Positions 33,166-42,504 of a stretch of DNA of 64,000 bases are shown piece by piece. Source of the DNA: Dechloromonas sp. ZY10 (GTDB lineage: Bacteria > Pseudomonadota > Gammaproteobacteria > Burkholderiales > Rhodocyclaceae). The position numbers were made by a program, and so were the translations under genes. A model generated the notes under the pieces. That model was not told the origin of the DNA and ran no database searches. It saw nothing but the letters and a program-made list of their open reading frames with translations. The DNA is taken from assembly GCF_041378895.1 (NCBI RefSeq), contig NZ_CP144212.1:2961501-3025500 (forward strand). The letters are read 5' to 3'. Positions within the stretch are counted from its first letter, which is position 1, and the number at the start of each line of letters is the position of its first letter.

Positions 33166-34610
33166 GTCGTTTCTCCCCTGGCCGCGCGACGGCGGCCTTC
33201 AATCAGATGCAGCACGCCGACGACGCCGGCGACAAACCCCAGCACCACCGCAGCCAGTTGCCAGGCGGGCATGCCATCGACCCAGGCCCCATAGGTCAGG
33301 CCGGCCACTGTGGAAAACAGCGCCACCAGTCCGACGTAGGTCCAGGCCCGCAGCTTGCCGATGATCGCTGCCGTAATCAGGATACTCTGCAGCGACAGTT
33401 CCGGGTCGGCCATCAGGTAGGCAATCAACGGCCCCGGATGCATGCCGAGCGACAGGAACATTTTGGCAATCGGCACCTCGACCAGGGTCGGGAAATACAT
33501 GAAGACGCCAAAGAGCACGCCACTCAGGTTGGCCAGCAGGGTATTGGCACCGGCCAGCGCACGAATCCACTCCGGCTGGATGAACACCCGGATCACCCCG
33601 ACCAGAAACACGCCGACGATGAGCAGCGGAAAAATCTGCTTCACGAAGCGCCAGGTTTCCCACAACCACTGCTGGACGTCCCAGGCATCGAACCGGCGCG
33701 CCAGCGGGATCAGCGCCAGCGCACAGACGGCGACCGCCAGCGTGCGCCCGGTCAGGCTGACCAGCAGACCGGCGGCGTCAACCCGGACGCCGAGCGCGGC
33801 AACGATCAGGGTCAGCACGGTCAGCCCCAACGCCAGCGGCGTCAGGCGATTGAAGCCGGCGTCGACCGTCCCCAGCCCCCGCCAAGCCACCGCGCCGATC
33901 ATCGCCAGCAGGCCGATCAGCAACGCGCCCTGCAGACTCAAACCCTCTGCCCCGATGGCTTCATTGACCGGAACCCACCGATCCAGCGTCTGCTGCACCC
34001 CGGCCGCACCCGACCACGGCAACTCGAAGGCAAACACCACGCTTTTGAACAGATCCAGCTTCAAGGTCCCGGCCAAGAGCAGCGCCACCAGCATGCCGAT
34101 GAAGGCCAGCGCCTTGCCCGGCACGCCGCCTGCATCGGCGAAGGTGGCCGCATCGCCAAGTCGGGCCACGTCGGCTTCGCGAAAAAGGATGGCCATGATC
34201 ATGCCGATGCCGATCCCGAAGGCCAGCGCGAGCAGGATGCGGGCAATCGCGAACTCCGCCCCGAGCGCGACGCCGGTATAGGCCAGCGCCAGGATATTGG
34301 CGGCCGGCGCGAAGAAGAGGAAGGTGATCGCCGGCCCAAGCCCGGCCCCTTTTTTATAGATGCCGGCAAACAAGGGCTGGATAGTGCAGGAGCACACCGC
34401 CAGCAGGCTGCCGGCACCGGCCGCCGCCGAGTAGGACATCCACTTGGGCGCCGTCGGCCCGAGAAAGCGGATGATCGCCTGCTGCGGTACCAGCGCCGAC
34501 AACGCACCGGCGATGAAAAAGGCCGGCACCAGGCAGAGCAGCACATGCGCTGCCAGATATGAAGCCAGGCTGTCGAGGCCGCCTTGCAGGGCCAGCATCA
34601 GGCCATCCAT
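33159..34610 (-). CDS. Membrane permease, ArsP/DUF318 type
   Basis: 483 residues with about ten to twelve membrane helices. The conserved CSC motif (LLAVCSCTIQPLFAGIYKKGAGLGP) and FFAPAANILAL mark the permease family that includes the organoarsenical exporter ArsP. A second half is related (VFMYFPTLVEVPIAKMFLSLGM). In this operon a role in exporting arsenicals is likely but not proven; the protein is longer than typical ArsP. The ATG at 34610 follows an AAGGAG-like site; the frame stays open farther upstream. Confidence 0.8.
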
Positions 34611-34637
34611 GATCGACTCCTTTTGTGTCCCCGAGGG

Positions 34638-34651
34638 GCGTTGACCGTGTT
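34638..34651. repeat. Stem-loop repeat, right arm only
   Basis: GCGTTGACCGTGTT at 34639-34652, in the 47-base gap between the ACR3 gene and the permease gene. Confidence 0.5.
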
Positions 34652-34657
34652 CTTCGC

Positions 34658-35725
34658 TTACCTTGCTTCGTACCAGCCCTTGCTGGCATTCACCACCTTG
34701 ACCACCAGCAGCATCACCGGCACCTCGATCAGTACGCCGACCACCGTGGCGAGTGCCGCCCCCGACTCGAAACCGAACAGGCTGATTGCGGCCGCAACCG
34801 CCAGTTCGAAGAAGTTGGAGGCCCCGATCAGCGCCGACGGGCAAGCGACATTATGTTTCTCGCCCACCGCCCGGTTCAGCCAGTACGCCAGCGCCGAGTT
34901 GAAAAACACCTGGATCAGGATCGGCACGGCCAGCAGCGCGATGACCAGCGGCTGCTTGAGGATGGCCTCGCCCTGGAAGGCGAAAAGCAGCACCAGCGTG
35001 GCCAGCAGGGCCGTGATCGACCAGGGGCCGATCTTGGCCATCGCTGCATCGAACGCTGCCTGCCCCTGGGCCAGCAGCGCCTTGCGCCACCATTGGGCGA
35101 GCGCCACCGGGATCACGATGTAGAGCACCACCGAGGTCAGCAGCGTATCCCAGGGCACGGTGATGGCCGACAGGCCAAGCAGGAAGGCCACCAGCGGAGC
35201 GAAGGCGACCACCATGATCGTGTCGTTCAAGGCCACCTGCGACAGCGTAAACAGCGGGTCGCCATTCGACAGCCGGCTCCAGACGAAAACCATCGCGGTA
35301 CAGGGTGCCGCTGCCAACAGGATCAGGCCGGCGATGTAGCTGTCGAGCTGCTCGGCCGGCAACAGCGGCGCAAACAGGTTGCGCACGAACAACCAGCCGA
35401 GGAAAGCCATCGAGAACGGCTTGACCAGCCAATTGACGAACAGCGTCACGCCAATCCCGCGCACATGCTGCTTCACTTCATGCAGCGCGCCGAAATCGAC
35501 CTTGACCAGCATCGGGATGATCATCACCCAGATCAGCAGACCGACCGGCAGATTGACCTGCGCCACCTCCAGCCGACCGATGGCCTGGAACACGCCGGGT
35601 GCCAGCTGGCCGAGGGCAATCCCGGCGACGATGCAGAGGCCGACCCAGAGCGTCAGATAGCGCTCAAAAACGCTCATCGGCGCGCCGGCTGCCGCCTTGG
35701 CGGTGATTTCGCATTGTGCCGACAT
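34658..35725 (-). CDS. acr3: Arsenite efflux permease ACR3
   Basis: 355 residues with ten membrane helices. Extrudes arsenite using the proton gradient. Family motifs: LLIWVMIIPMLVKVDF and the Cys in LAAAPCTAMVFVWSRL, which is essential in ACR3, then ALIGASNFFELAVAAAI. Start and arsC stop overlap (TGATG). Confidence 0.95.
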   Translation of the reverse strand: MSAQCEITAKAAAGAPMSVFERYLTLWVGLCIVAGIALGQLAPGVFQAIGRLEVAQVNLPVGLLIWVMIIPMLVKVDFGALHEVKQHVRGIGVTLFVNWLVKPFSMAFLGWLFVRNLFAPLLPAEQLDSYIAGLILLAAAPCTAMVFVWSRLSNGDPLFTLSQVALNDTIMVVAFAPLVAFLLGLSAITVPWDTLLTSVVLYIVIPVALAQWWRKALLAQGQAAFDAAMAKIGPWSITALLATLVLLFAFQGEAILKQPLVIALLAVPILIQVFFNSALAYWLNRAVGEKHNVACPSALIGASNFFELAVAAAISLFGFESGAALATVVGVLIEVPVMLLVVKVVNASKGWYEAR

Positions 35726-36147
35726 CAGGCTTCCCCCAGACCCAGCGCTGCCCGTACTGCCGGCACCAGGCGGGCGCGGATGTCGTCGCGGACGGCAACA
35801 AAGCTGGCCAGCGGTTCGCCGTGCGGATCGTGGAAAGGCAGATGAATGCGCGCCACCGGCCGCGGAAAGACCGGACAGGTTTCCTTGGCGTTGTCACACA
35901 CGCTGACCACCAGGTCGATTGCCTCGTCCATCACGGCCTCGACGTCCTTGGGGTGCAACCCCGCGGTCGGCAGGCCGGCCAGGCGCAGCGCTTCAAGCGC
36001 GCCATCGGCCACCTTGGGTTGCGGCCGGGTGCCGGCGGAAATGCCGCGCACCAGCCCGGCCAGATCGTGATTGAGGATGGCTTCGCCCATTTGCGAGCGA
36101 CAGGAATTGCCGGTGCACAGCACCAGCACAGTTTTCAACGTGGACAT
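35725..36147 (-). CDS. arsC: Arsenate reductase, low-MW phosphatase type
   Basis: 140 residues. Reduces arsenate to arsenite through a Cys relay. The P-loop VLCTGNSCRSQMGEA holds the nucleophile, and two further cysteines occur in SVCDNAKETCPVF, as in thioredoxin-coupled ArsC. Translationally coupled to arsR upstream and acr3 downstream by 1-base overlaps. Confidence 0.95.
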   Translation of the reverse strand: MSTLKTVLVLCTGNSCRSQMGEAILNHDLAGLVRGISAGTRPQPKVADGALEALRLAGLPTAGLHPKDVEAVMDEAIDLVVSVCDNAKETCPVFPRPVARIHLPFHDPHGEPLASFVAVRDDIRARLVPAVRAALGLGEA

Positions 36148-36500
36148 CAGGGTTTCTCCAGATCAGCGCGACGCTTTTCAATCGTGTCGCAGCAGGCGGT
36201 TTTCGGCAGGCAGGCTTCGCCCTGGCAGCAATTGCGGGTCAGGAAGGCGATCAGTTCATCCATCGTCGCGTAGCTTGCGGAATAACGGATGAAACGGCTT
36301 TCCCGCTCCCCGGTGATCAGCCCCACCCGGCTCAGATGGGCCAGATGAAAGGACAAAGTCGCCGGCGCCATCCCCAGCCGTTCGCCAATCGCGCTCGCCG
36401 TCACCCCGGCCGGCCCGGCTTCAACCAAGAGACGGAAGATGGCAAGGCGGGACTCATGCCCGAGAGCAGCCAGCAGTTCAGCAGCATTCAGTGTTTCCAT
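36147..36500 (-). CDS. arsR: ArsR family repressor
   Basis: 117 residues, winged helix (ALGHESRLAIFRLLVEAG, GERLGMAPATLSFHLAHLSRVGLITGERESR). Instead of the classic CVC in helix alpha3, cysteines cluster at the C-terminus (NCCQGEACLPKTACCDT), a pattern of type 2 arsenic regulators. First gene of arsR-arsC-acr3-permease-thioredoxin. The ATG at 36500 overlaps an inverted repeat that is the likely operator; an in-frame start lies upstream at 36596 but would place the operator in the coding region. Confidence 0.92.
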   Translation of the reverse strand: METLNAAELLAALGHESRLAIFRLLVEAGPAGVTASAIGERLGMAPATLSFHLAHLSRVGLITGERESRFIRYSASYATMDELIAFLTRNCCQGEACLPKTACCDTIEKRRADLEKP

Positions 36501-36522
36501 ATTTCGAATATTATCGAAATAT
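36499..36522. promoter_or_regulatory. Putative ArsR operator
   Basis: Perfect 9-base inverted repeat ATATTTCGA / TCGAAATAT with a 6-base spacer. A -10-like GATAAT (minus strand, 36515-36510) lies inside it, ending 9 bases before the arsR ATG. Binding here would block the promoter. Confidence 0.65.
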
Positions 36523-36589
36523 TTAAAAAAGTCGAGTACCGGGCAAGCCCTTCCGCACTTCTTTCCGCTAGCCCAGCCACAGTGCATCC

Positions 36590-36656
36590 GCACCAAAATG
36601 GAACAAAAGTTTCGGCGCCTGCCCCATGAACGGGCTCAGATGCACATTAACGGGCA
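36590..36656. promoter_or_regulatory. Two imperfect NtrC-like sites
   Basis: GCACC-AAAAT-GGAAC at 36590-36604 and GCACA-TTAAC-GGGCA at 36642-36656, both near the NtrC consensus GCACC-N5-GGTGC. They lie about 100 and 150 bases before the predicted start of the nirB transcript. Confidence 0.4.
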
Positions 36657-36721
36657 GGCGATCCGTCGCTGTTGCACGCTTCCCCCCCGGCGCAGGAGGG
36701 AAATCCGCCCCTGCGAGCATC

Positions 36722-36737
36722 TGGCACGCGTCGTGCT
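36722..36737 (+). promoter_or_regulatory. Sigma54-type promoter of nirB
   Basis: TGGCAC-GCGTC-GTGCT: the -24 element is perfect, and GG (36723-36724) and GC (36735-36736) are exactly 10 bases apart. The transcript would begin near 36748. Confidence 0.6.
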
Positions 36738-36781
36738 TTAAGCTGAACAGCCCGCCGCAAAGTAGCCAAGGGCAAAGCTTT

Positions 36782-36824
36782 CCGACAACGGTGTCGGTAT
36801 CCGGTCAGCCTTGCGCACGACCGG
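36782..36824 (+). promoter_or_regulatory. Structured nirB leader, possible antitermination site
   Basis: First hairpin: CCGAC / GTCGG with a six-base loop AACGGT (A at position 1, G at position 4), as in ANTAR-protein RNA targets of nitrate assimilation leaders. Second hairpin: CCGGTC (36801-36806) / GACCGG (36819-36824) with a 12-base loop, followed by GTTTCCC. The second does not match the ANTAR hexaloop rule. Confidence 0.35.
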
Positions 36825-36932
36825 GTTTCCCTAATCGACAGAGCCGCTTTCGGACAGCGCCAAACCCCAGTGCCGGCAAGGCACGGCGGGTCGCAACGCG
36901 ACGTTCCACCGAAGCGGCAGGTGAGAACGAGC

Positions 36933-39464
36933 ATGAAGATAATCGTCATCGGCCACGGCATGGTGGGCCACAAGTTCCTTGAAGAACTGCATCAACGCGC
37001 TCTGCCTGGAGTAGAAGTCACGGTGCTGTGCGAAGAACCGCGCACCGCCTACGACCGCGTCCATTTGTCGGAATTCTTCAGCGGCAAGAGCGCCGACGAC
37101 CTGTCGCTGGTCGCTCCCGACTTCTTCGCCGCCAGCGGCTTCGCCCTGCGCCTCAACACCAAGGCAGCAGCAATCGACCGCCAGCACAAGACCGTCACCA
37201 CCCAGGACGGCGACACGCTGCCTTACGACAAGCTGGTGATCGCCACCGGCTCCTACCCTTTCGTCCCGGCGCTGCCCGGCAACGACCGCCCGCACTGCTT
37301 CGTCTATCGCACGATTGAGGATCTGGAAGGAATGAAAGCCTCGGGCGCCATCTCCAGCAGCGGCGTGGTCGTCGGCGGCGGCCTGCTCGGGCTGGAATGC
37401 GCCAAGGCACTCAAGGATCTCGGACTGGAAACCCACGTCGTCGAATTCGCTCCGCGCCTGATGGCAGTGCAGGTCGACGACGAAGGTGGCCGCATCCTGC
37501 GCAACAAGATCGAAGCCCTCGGCGCCCACGTGCATACCGGCTGCAACACCGTCGAAATCCGTGACGGCGCCCGGGCGCGGCACCGCATGGTGTTCGCCGA
37601 CGGCCACTATCTCGAAACCGACATGATCGTCTTTTCGGCCGGGATCCGCCCGCGCGACGAACTGGCCCGGCAGAACGCGCTGGCCGTCGGCGCCCGTGGC
37701 GGCTTCTCGGTCAACGACCACTGCCAGACCAGCGACAAGGACATCTACGCCATCGGCGAATGCGCCTCCTGGCACGACCAGCTGTTCGGGCTGGTCGCAC
37801 CGGGTTACGAAATGGCCCGCGTCGTCGCCCGCCACCTCGCCGGCGAGGTCGGCGCCGCCTTTGCCGGTGCCGACCTCAGCACCAAGCTCAAGCTGATGGG
37901 CGTCGATGTCGCCAGCATCGGCGATGCGCACGGCAAGACGCCGGGCAGCCGCAGCTTCCGCTATGTCGACGAATGCAAGGAAATCTACAAGAAGATCGTC
38001 CTCAGCGAGGATGGCAAGCGCCTGCTCGGCGCGGTGCTGATCGGCAACGCCGACGAATACGGCACCTTGCTGCAGATGGTGCTGAACGGCATCGCACCGC
38101 CCGCCGATCCCGAATTCCTCATCCTCCCCGCCAGCGACGGCAAGGCCAAGCCCGGACTGGGGCCGGACGCCCTGCCCGACAGCGCGCTGATCTGCTCGTG
38201 CAACAACGTGACCAAGGGCCAGATCCGTGCCGCCGTCGCCGAGGGCAAGACCAGCATCGGCGAGATCAAGGCCTGCACCAAGGCCGGCGCCACCTGCGGC
38301 GGCTGCATCCCGCTGGTGACGCAGGTGATGAAGGCGGAAATGGCCAAGCTCGGCCTCACGGTCAACAACCACGTTTGCGAACATTTCCCGCATTCACGGC
38401 AGGAGCTGTTCCATCTGGTCCGGGTCGGCCAGATCACCTCCTTCGCCGAACTCCTTGCCCGCCACGGCAAGGGCCTCGGCTGCGACATCTGCAAGCCGCT
38501 GGCGGCCTCGATCCTCGCCTCATGCTGGAACGACTTCGTGCTCAAGGGCGAACTCGCCAGCCTGCAGGACAGCAACGACTACTACCTGGGCAACATCCAG
38601 AAGGACGGCACCTATTCGGTGGTCCCGCGCATGCCCGGCGGCGAAGTCACCCCCGACGGCTTGATCGCGGTCGGCCAGGTGGCCAAGAAATACGGCCTGT
38701 ACACCAAGGTGACCGGCGGCCAGCGGGTCGACCTGTTCGGTGCCCGCGTCGAGCAACTGCCGCTGATCTGGGAAGAACTGATCGCCGCCGGCTTCGAATC
38801 CGGCCACGCTTACGGCAAGTCACTGCGCACGGTCAAAAGCTGTGTCGGCAGCACCTGGTGCCGCTACGGGGTCGACGACTCGGTGGGCCTGGCGATCGAT
38901 CTGGAAAACCGCTACAAGGGGCTGCGCGCGCCGCACAAGATCAAGTTCGGGGTTTCCGGCTGTACCCGCGAATGCGCCGAAGCACAGGGCAAGGATGTCG
39001 GCGTGATCGCCACTGAACGCGGCTGGAACCTGTACGTCTGCGGCAACGGCGGGATGAAGCCACGGCACGCCGAACTGATCGCCGCCGACCTGTCGAAGAC
39101 CGAACTGATCCGCCTGATCGACCGCTTCCTGATGTTCTACGTGCGCACCGCCGACCGGCTGCAGCGCACCAGCACCTGGCGCGAAAGCCTGGAAGGCGGC
39201 CTCGACTACCTCAAATCGGTGCTGATCGATGACAGCCTGGGTCTGTGCGGCGAACTCGAAGCCCAGATGCAGCACGTGGTCGACACCTACCAGTGCGAAT
39301 GGAAGACCGCAGTCAACGACCCGGCCGTCCGCCAGCGCTTCCGCACCTTCGTCAACAGCGACAGCGCCGACCAGCGCATCGTCTTCGTCAAGGAGCGCGG
39401 CCAGATCCGCCCGGCGCAAGCCGACGAACGCGAACATGCCGCCGCCGACCCGCTCACGCTCTGA
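36933..39464 (+). CDS. nirB: Assimilatory nitrite reductase large subunit
   Basis: 843 residues. NADH-dependent six-electron reduction of nitrite to ammonium. FAD/NAD(P)H domain (IIVIGHGMVGHKFLEEL, VVVGGGLLGLECAKAL), BFD-like [2Fe-2S] domain (ICSCNNVTKGQI, GATCGGCIPL), sulfite/nitrite reductase ferredoxin-like half, and siroheme-[4Fe-4S] ligands (SCVGSTWCRYG and GVSGCTRECAEA). The ATG at 36933 opens MKIIVIGHG, the normal start. nirD and nirC follow. Confidence 0.97.
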   Translation: MKIIVIGHGMVGHKFLEELHQRALPGVEVTVLCEEPRTAYDRVHLSEFFSGKSADDLSLVAPDFFAASGFALRLNTKAAAIDRQHKTVTTQDGDTLPYDKLVIATGSYPFVPALPGNDRPHCFVYRTIEDLEGMKASGAISSSGVVVGGGLLGLECAKALKDLGLETHVVEFAPRLMAVQVDDEGGRILRNKIEALGAHVHTGCNTVEIRDGARARHRMVFADGHYLETDMIVFSAGIRPRDELARQNALAVGARGGFSVNDHCQTSDKDIYAIGECASWHDQLFGLVAPGYEMARVVARHLAGEVGAAFAGADLSTKLKLMGVDVASIGDAHGKTPGSRSFRYVDECKEIYKKIVLSEDGKRLLGAVLIGNADEYGTLLQMVLNGIAPPADPEFLILPASDGKAKPGLGPDALPDSALICSCNNVTKGQIRAAVAEGKTSIGEIKACTKAGATCGGCIPLVTQVMKAEMAKLGLTVNNHVCEHFPHSRQELFHLVRVGQITSFAELLARHGKGLGCDICKPLAASILASCWNDFVLKGELASLQDSNDYYLGNIQKDGTYSVVPRMPGGEVTPDGLIAVGQVAKKYGLYTKVTGGQRVDLFGARVEQLPLIWEELIAAGFESGHAYGKSLRTVKSCVGSTWCRYGVDDSVGLAIDLENRYKGLRAPHKIKFGVSGCTRECAEAQGKDVGVIATERGWNLYVCGNGGMKPRHAELIAADLSKTELIRLIDRFLMFYVRTADRLQRTSTWRESLEGGLDYLKSVLIDDSLGLCGELEAQMQHVVDTYQCEWKTAVNDPAVRQRFRTFVNSDSADQRIVFVKERGQIRPAQADEREHAAADPLTL

Positions 39465-39483
39465 TTCCTGAAAGGTCCCGATC

Positions 39484-39822
39484 ATGACTACTTCGACTTC
39501 CTGGCAGCCGGTCTGCCGACTCGACGACATCCTCCCCAACACCGGCGTCTGCGCGCTGGTCGAAGGCCGCCACATCGCCATTTTCCGGGTCGGCGACAGC
39601 GACTGCTACGCGCTCGACAACATCGACCCGAAATCCGGCGCCAGCGTCCTCGCACGCGGCCTGGTCGGCAACCTCGGCGAACACCTGGTGGTCGCCTCGC
39701 CGCTCTACAAGCAGCACTTCGACCTGCGTTCCGGCGCCTGCCTGGAAATCCCCGAGCAATCGATCCGCAGCTACCCGGTACGTTGCGACGGCCAGCAGAT
39801 TTTGCTCCAGCTCGCCGCCTGA
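39484..39822 (+). CDS. nirD: Nitrite reductase small subunit
   Basis: 112 residues with a Rieske-like fold that lacks the cluster-binding Cys-His pairs, as usual for NirD. Features: WQPVCRLDDILPNTGVCAL and SPLYKQHFDLRSGACLE. It starts 19 bases after nirB. Confidence 0.95.
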   Translation: MTTSTSWQPVCRLDDILPNTGVCALVEGRHIAIFRVGDSDCYALDNIDPKSGASVLARGLVGNLGEHLVVASPLYKQHFDLRSGACLEIPEQSIRSYPVRCDGQQILLQLAA

Positions 39823-39859
39823 CGCCCCCGCATTCAATTCAATCCAAGAAGGAATCACC

Positions 39860-40672
39860 ATGGCCTACCTCGCTCCTGCCGAGTTCGTCACCAAGATGGT
39901 CGACGCCGGCGAATCCAAGCTGCTGATGTCCACCCGCGACACCCTCGTCCGCGCCTACATGGCCGGCGCCATCCTCGCGCTGGCCGCTGCCTTCGCCGTC
40001 AGCGTCACGGTCAACACCAGCAACCCGCTGATCGGCGCGCTGCTCTTCCCGGTCGGCTTCTGCATGCTCTACCTGCTCGGCTTCGACCTGCTCACCGGGG
40101 TGTTCACCCTGGCCCCGCTGGCGGTCATGGACAAGCGTCCGGGCGCCACCTGGAACGGCGTGCTGCGCAACTGGTCACTGGTGTTCACCGGCAACTTCGC
40201 CGGCGCGCTGACCGTCGCCGTGTTCATGGCGATCATCTTCACCAACGGCTTCAGCGAGGCGCCCAACGCCATCGGCCAGAAGATCGGCCACATCGGCGAG
40301 GGCCGCACCGTCGGCTACGCCGCACACGGCGCCGCCGGGATGCTGACCCTGTTCGTCCGCGCCGTGATGTGCAACTGGATGGTCTCGACCGGCGTCGTCG
40401 CGGCGATGATGTCGACCAGCGTCTCGGGCAAGGTGATGGCGATGTGGATGCCGATTCTGGTCTTCTTCTACATGGGCTTCGAGCACAGCATCGTCAACAT
40501 GTACCTTTTCCCGTCCGGCCTGATGCTCGGCGGCAACTTCACCTTCATGGACTACATGATCTGGAACGAAATCCCGACCGTGCTCGGCAACCTGGTCGGT
40601 GGCCTGACCTTCGTCGGCGCCACGCTCTACTCGACGCACTACAAGACCGCGCCGAAGCGCAAGGTCGCCTGA
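39860..40672 (+). CDS. nirC: Formate/nitrite transporter family channel
   Basis: 270 residues, six membrane helices. Nitrite channel of the FNT family: NPLIGALLFPVGFCMLYLLGFDLLTGVF at the re-entrant region, NWMVSTGVVAAMMSTSVSGKV, GFEHSIVNMYLF. Named NirC because it directly follows nirBD. A GAAGGAA site precedes the ATG. Confidence 0.92.
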   Translation: MAYLAPAEFVTKMVDAGESKLLMSTRDTLVRAYMAGAILALAAAFAVSVTVNTSNPLIGALLFPVGFCMLYLLGFDLLTGVFTLAPLAVMDKRPGATWNGVLRNWSLVFTGNFAGALTVAVFMAIIFTNGFSEAPNAIGQKIGHIGEGRTVGYAAHGAAGMLTLFVRAVMCNWMVSTGVVAAMMSTSVSGKVMAMWMPILVFFYMGFEHSIVNMYLFPSGLMLGGNFTFMDYMIWNEIPTVLGNLVGGLTFVGATLYSTHYKTAPKRKVA

Positions 40673-40686
40673 GCGGAACGCTGCCA

Positions 40687-42420
40687 ATGCGCCCCTCCGG
40701 CCTGCAAGTCAGCATCGGCCAGCACTCGCTGGCCGGTGCGCATGCGGAGAACCAGGACTTCCACGGCGCCTTCGTGCCGCGCGGCGGGTTGCTGGCCAGC
40801 AAGGGCGTTGCCCTGGCGCTGGCCGATGGCATCAGCAGCAGCCGGGTCAGCCAGCAAGCCAGCGCGATGGCGGTGCGGACCTTTCTCGACGACTATTTTG
40901 CGACTTCCGAAGCGTGGACCGTGCGCCGCGCGGCCCACTGCGTCCTCGCCGCGACCAACGCCTGGCTGCACGGCCAGACCCAGGCCGGCGACGGCCGTTT
41001 CGACAAGGACCGGGGCTACGTCTGCACCTTCAGCGCGCTGGTCCTCAAGGGGCGCAAGCTGCACCTCTTCCATGTCGGCGATTCGCGTATCTTCCGGCTC
41101 CACCCGCAAGCGCTGGAACAACTGAGCGAGGATCACCGGATCGCGCTCTCGGCCAGCGAAAGCTACCTGGCGCGCGCGCTCGGCACCGCCGCCCACGTCG
41201 ACATCGACCACCGCAGCTGGGAAGCCGCGCCCGGCGAGGTGTACCTGCTGGCCACCGACGGCGCCTACAGCCAGCTCACGGCAAACGGGATCAATCAGGC
41301 GCTGGCGCAGCATCCCGACGACCTCGACGCCGCCGCTGCGCAACTGGTCGAGCAGGCACGCGCTGCCGGCAGCGACGACGACGCCACCCTGCAGATCCTG
41401 CGCATCGACGCGCTGCCCGACGCCGACAGCCCGCAAGCCCTGCTCCGCCGCGAACACCTGGCGCTGCCGCCGCCGCTCGCCCCGCGCCTGGCCTTCGAGG
41501 GCTTCACCGTTGTCCGCGAATTGCAGGTCAGCGCGCGCAGCCACGTCCATCTCGCCAGCGACGACACCAGCGGGCAGCCAGTGGTGCTGAAAACGCCCTC
41601 GGTCGACCTGCGCAACGACCCGCACTACCTCGACAGCTTCGTCCTTGAAGAATGGGTCGCCCGCCGCGTCGACAGCCCGCATGTGATCAAGGCCTGGAAC
41701 GGCGACCGGCCCCGCCGGCATCTTTACGTAGCGATGGAATACATCGAAGGCCAGACCCTGGGGCAATGGCTGACCGACCACCCGGCGCCGCCACTGGAGG
41801 CCGTCCGCGACCTCATCGGGCAAGCGGCACTGGGCCTGCAGGCACTGCACCGGCGCGACATGCTGCACCGCGACCTGCGCCCGGAAAACCTGATGCTCGA
41901 CCGGCAAGGCACGGTCAAGCTGATCGACCTGGCCAATGTCCACGTCGCCGGCCTTGCCGAAAGCGCCGGCCAGCCGGTGGCCGAACTGCCGCCGGGCACG
42001 CTGCAATACATGGCCCCCGAATGCCTGCTCGGCGAGGAAAGCAGCGTCCGCAGCGATCTCTTCTCGCTGGCCGCGATCGCCTACCGGCTGCTGACCGGGC
42101 AACTCCCCTACGGCCTCGCCATCACCCGCATCCGCAACCCGCAGGAACTGAAGAGCCTGCGCTACATCCCGCTCCGCCACCACCGCCCGGACCTGCCGGC
42201 CTGGCTCGACGCGGTGCTGGCCAAGGCACTGCACCCGAACCCGGAAAAACGCCAGGAAGTCGTCTCCGAATTCGCCCACAACCTGCAACACCCCGCCCCC
42301 GAATTCAGCAACATCCGGCGCGTGCCGCTACTCGAACGCGACCCGGTGCGCTTCTGGAAAATCCTGTCCGGACTGCTCGGCCTGTGCGTTTTCATCCTGT
42401 TGCTGCTGCGGGCGCGGTGA
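40687..42420 (+). CDS. PP2C phosphatase-Ser/Thr kinase fusion, membrane-anchored
   Basis: 577 residues. N-terminal PP2C-like phosphatase (about 1-240: LADGISSSRVSQQASAMAV, FHVGDSRIFRL, LLATDGAYSQL, GSDDDATLQIL) joined to a kinase domain (about 270-530: VVLKTPSVDL, AMEYIEGQTL, catalytic LHRDLRPENL with Asp396, APECLLG) and a C-terminal membrane helix (GLLGLCVFILLLL). The metal-binding DFG is replaced by DLA (Asp414 kept), and HRDLK by HRDLR. Fusions of this type are found beside nirBD/nas genes in other proteobacteria, suggesting control of nitrite or nitrate assimilation; substrates unknown. Confidence 0.9.
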   Translation: MRPSGLQVSIGQHSLAGAHAENQDFHGAFVPRGGLLASKGVALALADGISSSRVSQQASAMAVRTFLDDYFATSEAWTVRRAAHCVLAATNAWLHGQTQAGDGRFDKDRGYVCTFSALVLKGRKLHLFHVGDSRIFRLHPQALEQLSEDHRIALSASESYLARALGTAAHVDIDHRSWEAAPGEVYLLATDGAYSQLTANGINQALAQHPDDLDAAAAQLVEQARAAGSDDDATLQILRIDALPDADSPQALLRREHLALPPPLAPRLAFEGFTVVRELQVSARSHVHLASDDTSGQPVVLKTPSVDLRNDPHYLDSFVLEEWVARRVDSPHVIKAWNGDRPRRHLYVAMEYIEGQTLGQWLTDHPAPPLEAVRDLIGQAALGLQALHRRDMLHRDLRPENLMLDRQGTVKLIDLANVHVAGLAESAGQPVAELPPGTLQYMAPECLLGEESSVRSDLFSLAAIAYRLLTGQLPYGLAITRIRNPQELKSLRYIPLRHHRPDLPAWLDAVLAKALHPNPEKRQEVVSEFAHNLQHPAPEFSNIRRVPLLERDPVRFWKILSGLLGLCVFILLLLRAR

Positions 42421-42442
42421 ATCTGAAGCTCTCAGCGCCGGC

Positions 42443-42504
42443 TGCCACGGTCGACCGGCGAAATCGGAGTTTTGTTGCTGCGGGGAGAAATACCGACCGT
42501 AGCA
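42443..42504. repeat. Stem-loop repeat, two-armed, degenerate core
   Basis: TGCCACGGTCGAC (42443-42455) and ACCGACCGTAGCA (42492-42504). The core is longer and less paired than in the other full copies. It lies after the kinase gene, in a convergent gap. Confidence 0.65.

Larger units (their letters stand above)
36523..36932 (+). other. nirB upstream region and leader
   Basis: Non-coding stretch between arsR and nirB. It holds two imperfect NtrC-like sites, a sigma54-type promoter at 36722, and about 185 bases of leader with two hairpins (listed separately). No plausible gene is seen. Confidence 0.6.

Noticed and set aside
33857..33869. GCGTCGACCGTCC inside the permease gene
   Set aside because: Coding, no core and only a partial arm match.
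36831..38393. Open frame of 520 codons antisense to nirB
   Set aside because: Shadow frame; nirB on the other strand has all expected cofactor motifs.
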